Positions 18,776 through 27,078 of a stretch of 64,000 nucleotides of DNA are shown here, piece after piece. Position numbers and translations under genes: made by a program. Location of the stretch: the NCBI RefSeq assembly GCF_024626475.1, contig NZ_JANKHH010000001.1, positions 310,001 through 374,000 on the forward strand, in the 5' to 3' direction. The notes below the pieces were generated by a model. It had not been told where the DNA came from. It saw only the letters and a list, made by a program, of their open reading frames with translations, and made no database searches. Each line of letters opens with the position of its first letter. Position 1 is the stretch's first letter. Source of the stretch: Parerythrobacter lacustris. GTDB lineage: Bacteria; Pseudomonadota; Alphaproteobacteria; Sphingomonadales; Sphingomonadaceae.

Positions 18776-18858
18776 GGCACCGGCCCGCTCCCCCTCCCGG
18801 CCACCCAATCATACCCGATACGGTATTGGGTGGCCGGGAGGGGGAGCGGGCCGGAGCC
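18776..18858. repeat. Large palindromic repeat element, copy 1
   Basis: Arms 18780-18809 and 18825-18854 are perfect reverse complements of 30 bp, extended outward by GGC/GCC across one A-A mismatch. A 15-nt loop lies between them. A second copy lies at 46181-46267. The two copies differ at several arm positions, and each change is matched in the opposite arm. It sits between rpmJ and the HAD gene. Confidence 0.9.
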
Positions 18859-18894
18859 GTTTCCGGCGCCCGGGATTCGCTACGGAGAATCAGC

Positions 18895-19512
18895 ATGCCG
18901 CACGCCGGGAAAATAAACGCCGTCGTGTTCGATGTCGGACGGGTGATCGTCCAGTGGGACATGCGAATCCTGTTTGCCAAGCTGTTCGACGATCCGGCGG
19001 AGCTCGACTGGTTTTGCGCGCATGTGGTGACCGAAACCTGGCATGGGCAGCACGATGCGGGGCGGCCGATTGGCGAGATGGTGGCGGAGCGCATTCGCGC
19101 CTTCCCCGAATATCGCGTCGCGATCGAAGCCTATCGCGACCGCTGGCTGGAGACGATCCCCGGCGTCGTTCCCGGGGTGTCCGACCTGATCGAGGCCTTG
19201 TCGGCGCGCGGGGTGCCGCTCTACGCAATCACCAATTTCGGGACCGATTTCTGGGCGCAGTTCCGCCCGACCCAGCCGGTGCTGGACCATTTCCGCGATA
19301 TCGTCGTCTCGGGACGCGAGGCGCTGGTGAAGCCGGGCAGCGCTATCTTCCGGCTCGCCACGCAGCGGTTCGGTCATGCGCCCGAGCGGATGTTGTTCAT
19401 CGATGACAGCCTCGCCAATGTCGAGGCGGCGGCAAGGCTCGGCTGGCACACGCACCACTTCCGCGATGCTGGGGCGCTGGGCGCAGAATTCTCCGCGCGC
19501 GGGCTGCTCTAG
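18895..19512 (+). CDS. HAD-superfamily hydrolase (subfamily IA)
   Basis: This 205-aa phosphatase-like enzyme has the four HAD motifs: VVFDVGRVIVQWD (nucleophile Asp), YAITNFG (motif II), VKPGSAIF (motif III Lys) and LFIDDSLANVEAA (motif IV). The helical cap lies between motifs I and II, as in subfamily IA haloacid dehalogenase-like proteins. GGAG is found 7 nt before ATG 18895. The substrate is unknown. A terminator for the convergent downstream gene begins right after its stop codon. Confidence 0.85.
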   Translation: MPHAGKINAVVFDVGRVIVQWDMRILFAKLFDDPAELDWFCAHVVTETWHGQHDAGRPIGEMVAERIRAFPEYRVAIEAYRDRWLETIPGVVPGVSDLIEALSARGVPLYAITNFGTDFWAQFRPTQPVLDHFRDIVVSGREALVKPGSAIFRLATQRFGHAPERMLFIDDSLANVEAAARLGWHTHHFRDAGALGAEFSARGLL

Positions 19513-19543
19513 AAAAAAGGCCCCCGGCATGGTGCCGGAGGCC
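19513..19543 (-). terminator. Rho-independent terminator of the CC_3452-like gene
   Basis: An imperfect stem (19519-19529 with 19533-19543) around TGG is followed, on the minus strand, by six T (19518-19513). It ends transcription arriving from the minus-strand secreted protein gene and directly abuts the HAD stop codon. Confidence 0.8.
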
Positions 19544-19588
19544 TGAGGGACCCGTGATGGAGAGGACGGGTCTGGGGTCTGGTGCGAA

Positions 19589-19930
19589 TTACTTGCTGTT
19601 GCAGCTCGCCAGCTTTTCGGCCGGGAGTGCGTTGCCGTCGGTGGTGAAGCTGGCGATCTGGCCGACTTCGCGCTGCAGGCGGGCGCACATCACTTCGGGG
19701 CGCGAGCTGCCCTTGCCGGCGACGCAGGTGGTGCCTTCGCAGCTCCAGGCGATCCCGCCGGCAATGGTGCGGGCTTCCTTCGCCGGGGCGGCGAGTTCGA
19801 CGGTGTAGTGCGGGGCATTGCCGCGGGCTTCGGCTGGGGTGGCGGTAACCGCGCCGAACGACAGGGCGGTCCAGCCAAGGGCAACCACAGCAGCAGGAAC
19901 AGCGCGCGAGAGAGAGAGGGAGAGGGCCAT
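19589..19930 (-). CDS. Small secreted protein, CC_3452-like
   Basis: This 113-aa protein has a signal peptide (about residues 1-35, ending ATPAEA). The mature part contains WSCEGTTCVAGKGSSRPEV and MCARLQREVGQIASF, with four cysteines that could form two disulfides. The pattern matches sphingomonad proteins annotated as the CC_3452 family, which have no known function. It has its own terminator. It is divergent from the HxlR regulator; a 20-bp palindrome lies in the shared region. Confidence 0.7.
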   Translation of the reverse strand: MALSLSLSRAVPAAVVALGWTALSFGAVTATPAEARGNAPHYTVELAAPAKEARTIAGGIAWSCEGTTCVAGKGSSRPEVMCARLQREVGQIASFTTDGNALPAEKLASCNSK

Positions 19931-20043
19931 CGTATCGATCCTTCGGATTCGGCACCCCGGTTTGGGAGAGGGTCGTGCCGGGTTTTCGGGTCCAACCGAT
20001 CGCGTTGTGCAATCAGTTGCGAATCACTACCTACTCTGTTAGG

Positions 20044-20063
20044 TTTTAGGTTGCAACCTAAAA
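20044..20063. promoter_or_regulatory. Perfect 20-bp palindrome upstream of hxlR-type gene
   Basis: TTTTAGGTTGCAACCTAAAA is a perfect palindrome 82 nt before the HxlR start and 113 nt before the divergent secreted-protein start. AAACTG (20061-20066) and CAGTTT (20085-20090) form another inverted pair over its right edge. A dimeric regulator such as the adjacent HxlR protein is the obvious candidate to bind it. Confidence 0.6.
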
Positions 20064-20145
20064 CTGACTTTTGGTTCATATTTCCAGTTTCAGGTTTGTG
20101 ACATTGGCTTTCCGCGTTATCACTGCGGGATAAGGGAGCTGGATA

Positions 20146-20691
20146 ATGGGTGATCTTCGCGAACCATTGCGGGAACTGACCGGCTGCGGTCTGCCCGAGG
20201 CGCTGGAAGTGATGGGCGAGCGCTGGGCGTTCATGATCCTGCGCGCCAGCTTCAACGGCCTGCACCATTTCGAGGAGTTCCTCACCGAGCTCGGCATCGC
20301 CCGCAACATCCTCTCGAACCGCCTCGCCAAGCTGGTCGAGCATGGCATTCTCGACCGCCAGCCCTGTGCGGAGGATCGCCGCCGGATCGAATACCGCCTG
20401 ACCGAAAAGGGCTTCGACCTGCTGCCTGCCATGCTCGCGCTGCGGCAGTGGGGCCAGAAATACGGGGCCGAGATGACCGAGAACCCGGTGCTGGTCGACG
20501 AATTCGACCGCCTGCCGATCGGCCCGGTTTCGATACTGGCGCACGATGGGCGCATCCTCGGCCCGAAAGACCTGTGGCTGGTCAAGCCTGAGGATTTAGG
20601 CAAGCGCGCCGATGGGACCGTTGCGGTGCCGGGTGACGCGCTGGGTATGGGCGACTATGCCGATCTCGCTCGGCAGGTTGCCGCCGAATAG
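20146..20691 (+). CDS. HxlR family transcriptional regulator
   Basis: This 181-aa protein has the winged helix of the HxlR/MarR-like group in its first 100 residues (ALEVMGERWAFMILR, FEEFLTELGIARNILSNRL, LVEHGILDRQP, YRLTEKG). An extra C-terminal segment of about 80 residues has no recognised motif. HxlR proteins often respond to electrophiles or metabolites. Its gene is followed after 6 nt by the convergent GtrA stop. Confidence 0.9.
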   Translation: MGDLREPLRELTGCGLPEALEVMGERWAFMILRASFNGLHHFEEFLTELGIARNILSNRLAKLVEHGILDRQPCAEDRRRIEYRLTEKGFDLLPAMLALRQWGQKYGAEMTENPVLVDEFDRLPIGPVSILAHDGRILGPKDLWLVKPEDLGKRADGTVAVPGDALGMGDYADLARQVAAE

Positions 20692-20697
20692 CGCACA

Positions 20698-21123
20698 TCA
20701 TACGCGGCGGAAATTCCACACCGCGTTGAGCACGAACATCACAAGTCCGGCGAACACGGAGACAATCACCCGCGCGACGAGGTAGTCGAGCGGAGTCCAC
20801 CGCAGCAGCGCAGCATAGAGCGCCATCGTCACCACCAGCCCGATCCCGCCGTTGACCAGAAATATCGCGTAGCCGCTCGCCAGCGCGCGGTCGGTGCCGC
20901 GAAATATCCATTTCCGGCCGAGCGCATAATGCATTGTGTTGGCGGTCACGAAGCCGATCCCCGCGGCGATCACCTCGTCCATCCCGCCCTGTTCGACCAG
21001 CAGCCACAGCAGCGCGAGGCCGAGCAGGAACACGCCGGTGCTGACCACCGTGTTGCGAACCAGCATCCACCCGACGCGTCGCTGGAGCAGGCGGCTAAGC
21101 AGGTTGCCTTCGCTTTGACTCAT
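20698..21123 (-). CDS. GtrA-like flippase-family membrane protein
   Basis: This 141-aa protein has four membrane helices in the GtrA pattern. The family is associated with moving lipid-linked sugars or with cell-wall glycan modification. Recognisable blocks are GFVTANTMHYALGRKWIFRG and VNGGIGLVVTMALYAALL, and the end NAVWNFRRV is typical. I chose ATG 21123 (MSQSEGN). It starts 19 nt after the ferritin-like gene stops, so they are probably co-transcribed. Confidence 0.85.
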   Translation of the reverse strand: MSQSEGNLLSRLLQRRVGWMLVRNTVVSTGVFLLGLALLWLLVEQGGMDEVIAAGIGFVTANTMHYALGRKWIFRGTDRALASGYAIFLVNGGIGLVVTMALYAALLRWTPLDYLVARVIVSVFAGLVMFVLNAVWNFRRV

Positions 21124-21142
21124 GATTTCCCGACGGCCCGGA

Positions 21143-21832
21143 TCAGGCCGCGACCGGGCGCAGATGGTCCGAATAGCGATCGGGCTGCGACTCGCCATCG
21201 TCCGCCCAGTCCTCCCGCCGCTTGACGAAGGGGTTGATGAACAGGATCGGCAGTTTCAGCAGCAAAAGCTCGGAATGGATGAAGCCGTCCACTGCGCGCT
21301 CCCACCATTTCGGCTCGCGCTTCGCATGTTCGCGCAGCCAGCCGTCATAGGGCGCCCAGTGGCTCGGCTCGTCGCGCCGGATGACCTCGAAAATGCGCAC
21401 CAGCGCCGGGTCGGAACGGACGAAGCGATTGGCGAGCAGCGTCTCGACCTGGCGGTAGCCGCGCTGTTCGGTCAGCGAGATGACCCGGCACAATCGCTCG
21501 AACAACTCGTCGCGTGCGACGATTTCCTGCGTATCGAGCCGGTCGATCGTGCGGCGGAACATGATCTCGATAAAGCGGTCGATGTGGCCGAAATGCCGGT
21601 CGAGCGCCATCGGCTTGCGGCCCTGCAGTTCGAACCAGCGCTTGAACATGACGTAGTGCTTGCGCTCGTCCGCACGGTGCTTCTCGATACTGACAATCAG
21701 GGCGCGATCACCCGGCGAGCGCGCCCGCACTGCCTCGAGCACCCGGTCGATCGCGGTGTATCCGCGGTGTTCGTTGTAGATGTAAATCGACCCGAGCAGG
21801 TCGAGATAGCGGCTGCGGATACGGGTGAGCAT
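21143..21832 (-). CDS. Ferritin-like domain protein
   Basis: This 229-aa helical protein carries two ExxH-type pairs, DERKHYVMF and RDEPSHW, the arrangement of di-iron ferritin-like proteins. A hydrophobic stretch near the C-terminus (LLLLKLPILFINPF) may touch the membrane. The exact activity (oxygenase or iron oxidation) cannot be assigned. ATG 21832 has GGAG about 10 nt upstream; an in-frame ATG at 21877 does not. It leads the GtrA gene in an operon. Confidence 0.7.
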   Translation of the reverse strand: MLTRIRSRYLDLLGSIYIYNEHRGYTAIDRVLEAVRARSPGDRALIVSIEKHRADERKHYVMFKRWFELQGRKPMALDRHFGHIDRFIEIMFRRTIDRLDTQEIVARDELFERLCRVISLTEQRGYRQVETLLANRFVRSDPALVRIFEVIRRDEPSHWAPYDGWLREHAKREPKWWERAVDGFIHSELLLLKLPILFINPFVKRREDWADDGESQPDRYSDHLRPVAA

Positions 21833-21887
21833 TAGGGGGCGACTCCTTTGGCAGGAGTTTAGGGCAAAGTCTGCCAACTAGCCAATG

Positions 21888-23396
21888 CTATGCTCTCGGC
21901 GCCTGCCGCCGGTAACTGAGCGCCTCCGCCACATGAATGCGCCCCACCTGCTCCGCGCGAGCCAGGTCGGCGATCGTTCGCGCCACCCGCAGCATCCGCG
22001 TGTAGCCGCGCGCGGAGAGGCGCATCGCTTCGGCGGCCTGCATCAGCAGGCGCTGGCCGGGCTCGTCCGGCGTGGCGAAGCGTTCGAGCGCCTCGCCCTG
22101 CAATTCGGCGTTGCTGCGCACTCCGGTCTCGGCAGCGCGGCCAGTCTGGAGTGCGCGCGCGGCGGCGACTCGCGCCTCGACCTGCGCGCTACCCTCGGCT
22201 GGCGGTGGCAGCGCGAGGTCGGCGGCGCTGACCGGGTCGACTTCGACATGGAGGTCGATCCGGTCGAGCATCGGGCCGGAAACCTTGCTCTGGTAGTCCG
22301 CCGCACAGCGCGGCGCGCGGCTGCAGGCCAGCGCGGGGTCGCCCAGATGCCCGCAGCGGCACGGGTTCATCGCCGCGATCAGCTGCACCCGCGCGGGGAA
22401 GGTGACATGGGCATTGGCGCGCGCGACATCGACCGTCCCGGTTTCCAGCGGTTGGCGCAAGGAATCGAGTACCGCGCGCTGGAATTCGGGCAATTCGTCG
22501 AGGAACAGCACGCCCAGATGCGCGAGGCTGACCTCGCCCGGCTTGACCTTCAGCCCGCCGCCGGTGAGCGCCGCCATGCTCGCCGAATGGTGCGGCGCGC
22601 GGAATGGGCGCGCGCGGCTGATCCGGCCGCCTTCGAGCGTGCCTGCAACCGATTGCACCATCGAAACCTCGAGCGCCTCGGCGGGCGAAAGTCCGGGCAG
22701 GATTCCGGGCAGGCACGAGGCGAGCAGGCTCTTTCCCGCACCCGGCGGCCCGATCATCAGCAAATTGTGACCACCGGCGGCGGCGATCTCCAACGCGCGC
22801 TTGGCGGTTTCCTGCCCCTTGACCTGTTTCAGGTCCGGCCCCGGCGGTGCGGGTTCGACCTCGCCCGGTTGCGGCGCAGGAAGCTGCGCCGTTCCCTTCA
22901 GATGGTTGAGCAGGCTGACGAGGTCGGGCGCGGCGCAGATCGGAATCTCGCTCGCCCAGCGCGCTTCCGCACCTTGTGCGGCGGGACAGATCAGCCCCGC
23001 TTCCTGCTCGCTCGCATGCAGCGCGGCGAGCAGCACTCCGGGCGAGGCGACGATCCGCCCGTCGAGCGCGAGCTCGCCCACCGCCATCCAGTCGCCCAGC
23101 TGCTCGCCGTCGGTCACTCCCATCGCGGCGAGCAGCGCGAGCGCAACGGGCAGGTCGTAGTGCGAGCCTTCCTTGGGGAGGTCGGCGGGAGAGAGGTTGA
23201 TCGTGATCCGTTTGGGCGGCAGCGCAAGGCCCATGCTGGCGAGCGCGGCGCGCACCCGTTCCTTGCTCTCGCCCACCGCCTTGTCCGCCAGGCCGACGAT
23301 GTTGAATTTGGGCACGCCCGGCGCGACCGAGCATTGCACCTCGACGCTGCGCGCCTCGAGCCCGAGATAGGCGACAGTCCTTACCAGTGCGACCAC
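21888..23396 (-). CDS. comM: YifB/ComM family Mg chelatase-like AAA ATPase
   Basis: This 502-aa protein contains an N-terminal ChlI-like Lon-S5 domain (KFNIVGLADKAVGESKERVR, ITINLSPADLPKEG), then an AAA+ domain with Walker A IGPPGAGKS, Walker B GVLFLDELPEF and a C-terminal Mg-chelatase subdomain. ComM is a hexameric branch-migration helicase that helps integrate DNA during natural transformation. I chose GTG 23396 (MVALVRTVAYLG) because family members begin here; ATG 23426 would add ten residues. It is divergent from the VCBS protein gene. Confidence 0.9.
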   Translation of the reverse strand: MVALVRTVAYLGLEARSVEVQCSVAPGVPKFNIVGLADKAVGESKERVRAALASMGLALPPKRITINLSPADLPKEGSHYDLPVALALLAAMGVTDGEQLGDWMAVGELALDGRIVASPGVLLAALHASEQEAGLICPAAQGAEARWASEIPICAAPDLVSLLNHLKGTAQLPAPQPGEVEPAPPGPDLKQVKGQETAKRALEIAAAGGHNLLMIGPPGAGKSLLASCLPGILPGLSPAEALEVSMVQSVAGTLEGGRISRARPFRAPHHSASMAALTGGGLKVKPGEVSLAHLGVLFLDELPEFQRAVLDSLRQPLETGTVDVARANAHVTFPARVQLIAAMNPCRCGHLGDPALACSRAPRCAADYQSKVSGPMLDRIDLHVEVDPVSAADLALPPPAEGSAQVEARVAAARALQTGRAAETGVRSNAELQGEALERFATPDEPGQRLLMQAAEAMRLSARGYTRMLRVARTIADLARAEQVGRIHVAEALSYRRQAPRA

Positions 23397-23537
23397 GATA
23401 CCCCCGTCCCCATCCTGCGATGTCACGCCGAGCCGGTCGCGGTCCTCAACACAACGGCTTGCAATGCTTGGGAATAACGATGCTGGCCAAAATTGCCAGA
23501 CCCGCTAGATCACGACGCATCGGGGATGGAGGGATCG

Positions 23538-25838
23538 ATGTTGCGGCGGGCCGGCAGGCGGCGGATGGCGGTGATCGGGGCGGTGCTGGCGCTAATCGCC
23601 GCAGGCCTTGCCGCGTGGGACCTCGACCGCGAGCGGCTGCGCAAGATGCCGATGCAAGAATTCGTCACCCAGCTCGAAGTGCGCCCCGGAACCGTCGGGA
23701 TGAACGCGATGCTCGCCGAACTGCGCGCACGCGAGAAGGGTTCGTACCTGCGCCGCTGGGCCAAGGGTTTACGCGACGAATATCGCCTGTGGCGCGATCT
23801 CGACAGCGCCGAAGGCGCGGCGCAGCATCTGCGCACCGCCAGCGAGATGATGGAGGCGGGCGAGACCGAAGCCGCGATCGCACGGCTGGAGAAGGTCGAC
23901 CGCTGGGCGCAGGCCGAGGAGCCCGACGGTGCGCTGGCCCGCGATGTCGAAAACCGCCTCGCCATCGCCTACCTGCGGATGGGCGAACAACAGAACTGCT
24001 TCAACAACCCGCACGCCGGGGCCTGCATCGTGCCGATCGACACCGGGGCGCAGCACAAGCTCGAGGAAGGCTCGACCAAGGCTATCGCCATGCTGGAGAA
24101 GCGCGTGCTCGCGCGCAATCCGGGCGATTACCAGGCCAAATGGCTGCTCAACATCGCGCATATGACGCTGGGCGGCTATCCCGACCGGGTCCCGCCTGCG
24201 CACCTGTTGCCGATGCCGGGCACGATCGAAGGCTACGCGGGGCCGAAGTTCGCCAATGTCTCCGACCTCGCCGGGGTCGACCGGATGAACAACGCGGGGG
24301 CCGCGGTGGTCGAGGATTTCGACGGCGACGGCCAGCTCGACATCTTCACCACCAGCTGGACGCTCGAGGGCGAGGTGCTGCTGTACCTGCGCACGCCGGA
24401 CGGGCGCTTCGTCGATGCCACCGCGCAGTCCGGGCTGGCCGGGATGACCGGCGGTCTCAACGCGGTCCACGGAGATTTCGACAATGACGGCGATGCCGAT
24501 ATCTACCTGATGCGCGGCGCCTGGGGGCAGGGCGGCCAAATGGTGCCCAACTCGCTGCTGCGCAACGACGGCAAGGGCCGGTTCGAGGATGTGACGGTGG
24601 ACATGGGCCTGCTCCAGTTCGAACCGACGCTGAGTTCCACCTTCGCCGATCTGGATAACGACGGCTGGCTCGATCTGATCGTCGCCAACGAGCGCAAGAG
24701 CCGCCGCGTTTCGGGCCGGGTCGACATCTTCATGAACCGCAAGGGCGAGCGGTTCGAGCAGTTGCCAGCGTGGACCCCGGCGGATTTCGATTGCAACCCC
24801 AAGTCCGTCGCCGCCGGGGACTACGACGGTGACGGCTATCCCGATTTGTACGTGTCCTGCCTGCGCGAGGCGAACCAACTGTTCCGCAATCGCGGAGCCG
24901 GTAACGGGGTGGCATTCGAAGATGTCACCGCAGCGGCCGGGGTGGGCGGTCCGGTGCGAAGCTTCGCCAGCTGGTTCTTCGACTACGACAACGATGGTTG
25001 GCAGGACCTGTTCGTCGCCCCCTATGGTGCGGGCCAGGTCACCGATACAATGGCGCGCAGCTTCGCCGGGCGCGATCCGGGCGAGTTCGACCCAAAGTCA
25101 TCCAGCCCTGCGCTTTACCGCAATCGCGGCGACGGCACCTTCGAGGATGTCAGCGAGGCAGCCGGGCTCACCGCGCCCAATTACGTCATGGGGTCGGGCT
25201 TCGGCGACTTCGATAACGACGGCTGGCTCGACATGTACTGGGGCACCGGGGCCTCGCCCTATGAAACGATCATCCCCAACACCGCGATGTGGAACCGGCA
25301 GGGGACGCGGTTCGAGCTGATCACCGCATCGTCCGGCCTCGGCCATATCCAGAAAGGGCACGGGATCGCGTTCGGCGATTTCGACCGCGACGGGGATGCG
25401 GATATCTTCTCGCAGCTCGGCGGGGCGGCCAAGGGCGACACCTATATGAACGCGCTGTTCGAGAACCTCGGCAGTACGAACCGCTGGTTGTCGCTCCGGT
25501 TTGAAGGGCGGCGGAGCAATCGCAGCGCGATCGGCGCGGTAGTGAAGGTCGAGGTGTCGGACAGCGCCGGACGGCGGCGGGAGCTCTGGCGGGTGGTCAA
25601 CACCGGCGGCAGTTTCGGTTCTAGCGCGCTGACTCAGCTCGTCGGCCTGGGCGATGTGGCACGAGTCGAGCGGGTGACCGTGCGCTGGCCGGCCACGGGG
25701 ATCGAGCAGAGCTTCGACGGGATGGCGCCGAACCGCAGTTATCGTATCGTCGAGGGTCAGGCGGCGGTGCAGCCGGTCGCAACCAAACTCGCTCCCTTCA
25801 AACGCCTGCCCGGAAAGAGGGATCATTCGGGCCACTAG
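23538..25838 (+). CDS. VCBS/FG-GAP repeat and ASPIC/UnbV domain protein (CRTAC1-like)
   Basis: This 766-aa envelope protein has one N-terminal membrane anchor (about residues 9-27), a helical region that looks TPR-like (about 70-230), and a seven-bladed repeat region. At least seven calcium-type motifs of the DxDxDGxxD form occur (for example DFDGDGQLDIF, DYDGDGYPDLY, DFDRDGDADIF), spaced 50-110 residues. The C-terminal ASPIC/UnbV domain begins at NRWLSLRFEGRRSNRSAIGA. Such proteins are secreted and probably bind proteins or glycans. ATG 23538 has GGAGG 5 nt before it. Confidence 0.87.
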   Translation: MLRRAGRRRMAVIGAVLALIAAGLAAWDLDRERLRKMPMQEFVTQLEVRPGTVGMNAMLAELRAREKGSYLRRWAKGLRDEYRLWRDLDSAEGAAQHLRTASEMMEAGETEAAIARLEKVDRWAQAEEPDGALARDVENRLAIAYLRMGEQQNCFNNPHAGACIVPIDTGAQHKLEEGSTKAIAMLEKRVLARNPGDYQAKWLLNIAHMTLGGYPDRVPPAHLLPMPGTIEGYAGPKFANVSDLAGVDRMNNAGAAVVEDFDGDGQLDIFTTSWTLEGEVLLYLRTPDGRFVDATAQSGLAGMTGGLNAVHGDFDNDGDADIYLMRGAWGQGGQMVPNSLLRNDGKGRFEDVTVDMGLLQFEPTLSSTFADLDNDGWLDLIVANERKSRRVSGRVDIFMNRKGERFEQLPAWTPADFDCNPKSVAAGDYDGDGYPDLYVSCLREANQLFRNRGAGNGVAFEDVTAAAGVGGPVRSFASWFFDYDNDGWQDLFVAPYGAGQVTDTMARSFAGRDPGEFDPKSSSPALYRNRGDGTFEDVSEAAGLTAPNYVMGSGFGDFDNDGWLDMYWGTGASPYETIIPNTAMWNRQGTRFELITASSGLGHIQKGHGIAFGDFDRDGDADIFSQLGGAAKGDTYMNALFENLGSTNRWLSLRFEGRRSNRSAIGAVVKVEVSDSAGRRRELWRVVNTGGSFGSSALTQLVGLGDVARVERVTVRWPATGIEQSFDGMAPNRSYRIVEGQAAVQPVATKLAPFKRLPGKRDHSGH

Positions 25839-25924
25839 CGTCCTCGAGTTAACCATAGCCCGAAACCCGCCGGCAACCGCGCCGCTTGGCAGGACGGTAA
25901 GGGCCCGCGCGCGAAAAGGGCGGC

Positions 25925-26725
25925 ATGGTTGCTGCCGCCCGCCTGTTTGCCATCCTGTGCACCGCGCTGCTGCTGATCGCTGCGCCAGCGCAGGCGCAGC
26001 TGCTCTCGGTCGAGACCTGGATCGAGGAATGGGATCCGGGAAGCCAGCAGTGGGTTCGCGTCGGAGCGGACGACGCTGTGCCAGGCGCGGACCGCCTCGT
26101 TCCGGCGCGGGCCAAACCGCAGGCCGAGGCGATCGCGACCTACGGGCCGTTTCGTGTGGTCGATTCGACCCGCGCGGAAATGATCGGGGTTACCGACCGG
26201 CAGTCGCCCGCGCAGTTCCGCGCGATGCTGCGAGATTTCCCGCAGCTGCGCACGCTGTCGCTGGTCGAGTGCCCGGGGACCGATCACGATATCGCCAACC
26301 TCGCAGTCGGGCGGATGATCCGCGCGGCGAGTCTGGAAACGCATGTCCCGGCCCACGGCTCCGTCCGTTCCGGCGCGGTCGAGCTGTTCCTCGCGGGCGA
26401 GCGCCGCCGGATCGACGATGGCGCGGAATTCGCAGTCCACAGTTGGCGCGACACGCGCGGGCGCGAAGCGGGCGATTTCGGCGCGGATGAGGGCGCCAAC
26501 GCAACCTATCTCGCCTACTACCGTGAGATGGGCATGAATTCCGGCCAAGCCCGCGCCTTTTACGACATGACCAATTCGGTGCCCCATGCCGATGCCCGTT
26601 GGCTGACCGCGCAGGATATGCGCGGCTGGATCGGCGAAGCAGCCGTCGAGGGGCTGGTCACGGCGGCGCCGAAGATCGCATACGCCGATACGGGATATCT
26701 TGACTCGGCACTGGTCCTGCCTTAA
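25925..26725 (+). CDS. Secreted ClpP-like (COG3904-type) protein
   Basis: This 266-aa protein has a signal peptide ending APAQAQ. The mature region resembles bacterial periplasmic proteins with a ClpP/crotonase fold: an oxyanion-type stretch, then [19 protein letters not shown], where Ser in SGA is the candidate nucleophile, and EFAVHSW with the candidate His. No membrane helix follows. The assignment is by pattern only. It lies upstream of rpmH; a hairpin with a T-run separates them. Enzymatic activity is unproven. Confidence 0.6.
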   Translation: MVAAARLFAILCTALLLIAAPAQAQLLSVETWIEEWDPGSQQWVRVGADDAVPGADRLVPARAKPQAEAIATYGPFRVVDSTRAEMIGVTDRQSPAQFRAMLRDFPQLRTLSLVECPGTDHDIANLAVGRMIRAASLETHVPAHGSVRSGAVELFLAGERRRIDDGAEFAVHSWRDTRGREAGDFGADEGANATYLAYYREMGMNSGQARAFYDMTNSVPHADARWLTAQDMRGWIGEAAVEGLVTAAPKIAYADTGYLDSALVLP

Positions 26726-26744
26726 CGGCCCGGTCCATACAGGC

Positions 26745-26770
26745 GGTCGCCTTTGCAGGCGGCCCTTTTT
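26745..26770 (+). terminator. Hairpin with T-run upstream of rpmH
   Basis: GGTCGCC (26745-26751) and GGCGGCC (26758-26764) form a 7-bp stem with one G-T pair and a six-base loop, followed by five T. It lies 19 nt before the rpmH start codon, as in rpmJ. It may terminate the preceding gene or attenuate rpmH. Confidence 0.65.
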
Positions 26771-26789
26771 ATTTCGACTAGAGGTTATC

Positions 26790-26924
26790 ATGAAGCGGAC
26801 GTTCCAGCCCAGCAATCTCGTGCGTGCCCGTCGCCACGGCTTCTTCGCACGCAAGGCGACCCCGGGTGGCCGCAAGGTGCTGCGCGCGCGTCGCCGCCGC
26901 GGCCGCAAGACGCTCAGCGCGTAA
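26790..26924 (+). CDS. rpmH: 50S ribosomal protein L34
   Basis: L34 (44 aa) is recognised from [18 protein letters not shown] and the C-terminal [16 protein letters not shown] precedes the ATG. It begins the widely conserved rpmH-rnpA-yidD-yidC block. Its leader contains a terminator-like hairpin. Confidence 0.98.
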   Translation: MKRTFQPSNLVRARRHGFFARKATPGGRKVLRARRRRGRKTLSA

Positions 26925-26970
26925 CTTGTTTTGCGCAACGCCCATCCGGGCGTGCGATTTCCTCGCTCAC

Positions 26971-27037
26971 GCGGCCTGAAGGCCGCTTCGCTGCGGGCGG
27001 CCGGTCGGCCTTGCGGGTCCCTGACGGGACCCGTTTG
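26971..27037 (+). terminator. Hairpins between rpmH and rnpA
   Basis: Two stems lie in the 154-nt gap: GCGGCC-TGAA-GGCCGC (26971-26986) and CGGGTCCC-TGAC-GGGACCCG (27014-27033), the second followed by TTTG and a T-rich stretch. They may lower transcription of rnpA relative to the very highly expressed rpmH. Confidence 0.5.
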
Positions 27038-27078
27038 CATTTCCACCGCCGCCGCGAATCGCTAAAGCGACCGGACTC

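Noticed and set aside
17455-18804. Minus-strand open frame over galE and rpmJ
   Set aside because: It lies on the reverse of recognised genes, is His/Arg-rich, and has no motif.
18776-18858. Palindromic element as ordinary terminator of rpmJ
   Set aside because: There is no T-run, the arms are far longer than in terminators, and a second copy occurs between divergent genes, where a terminator has no use.
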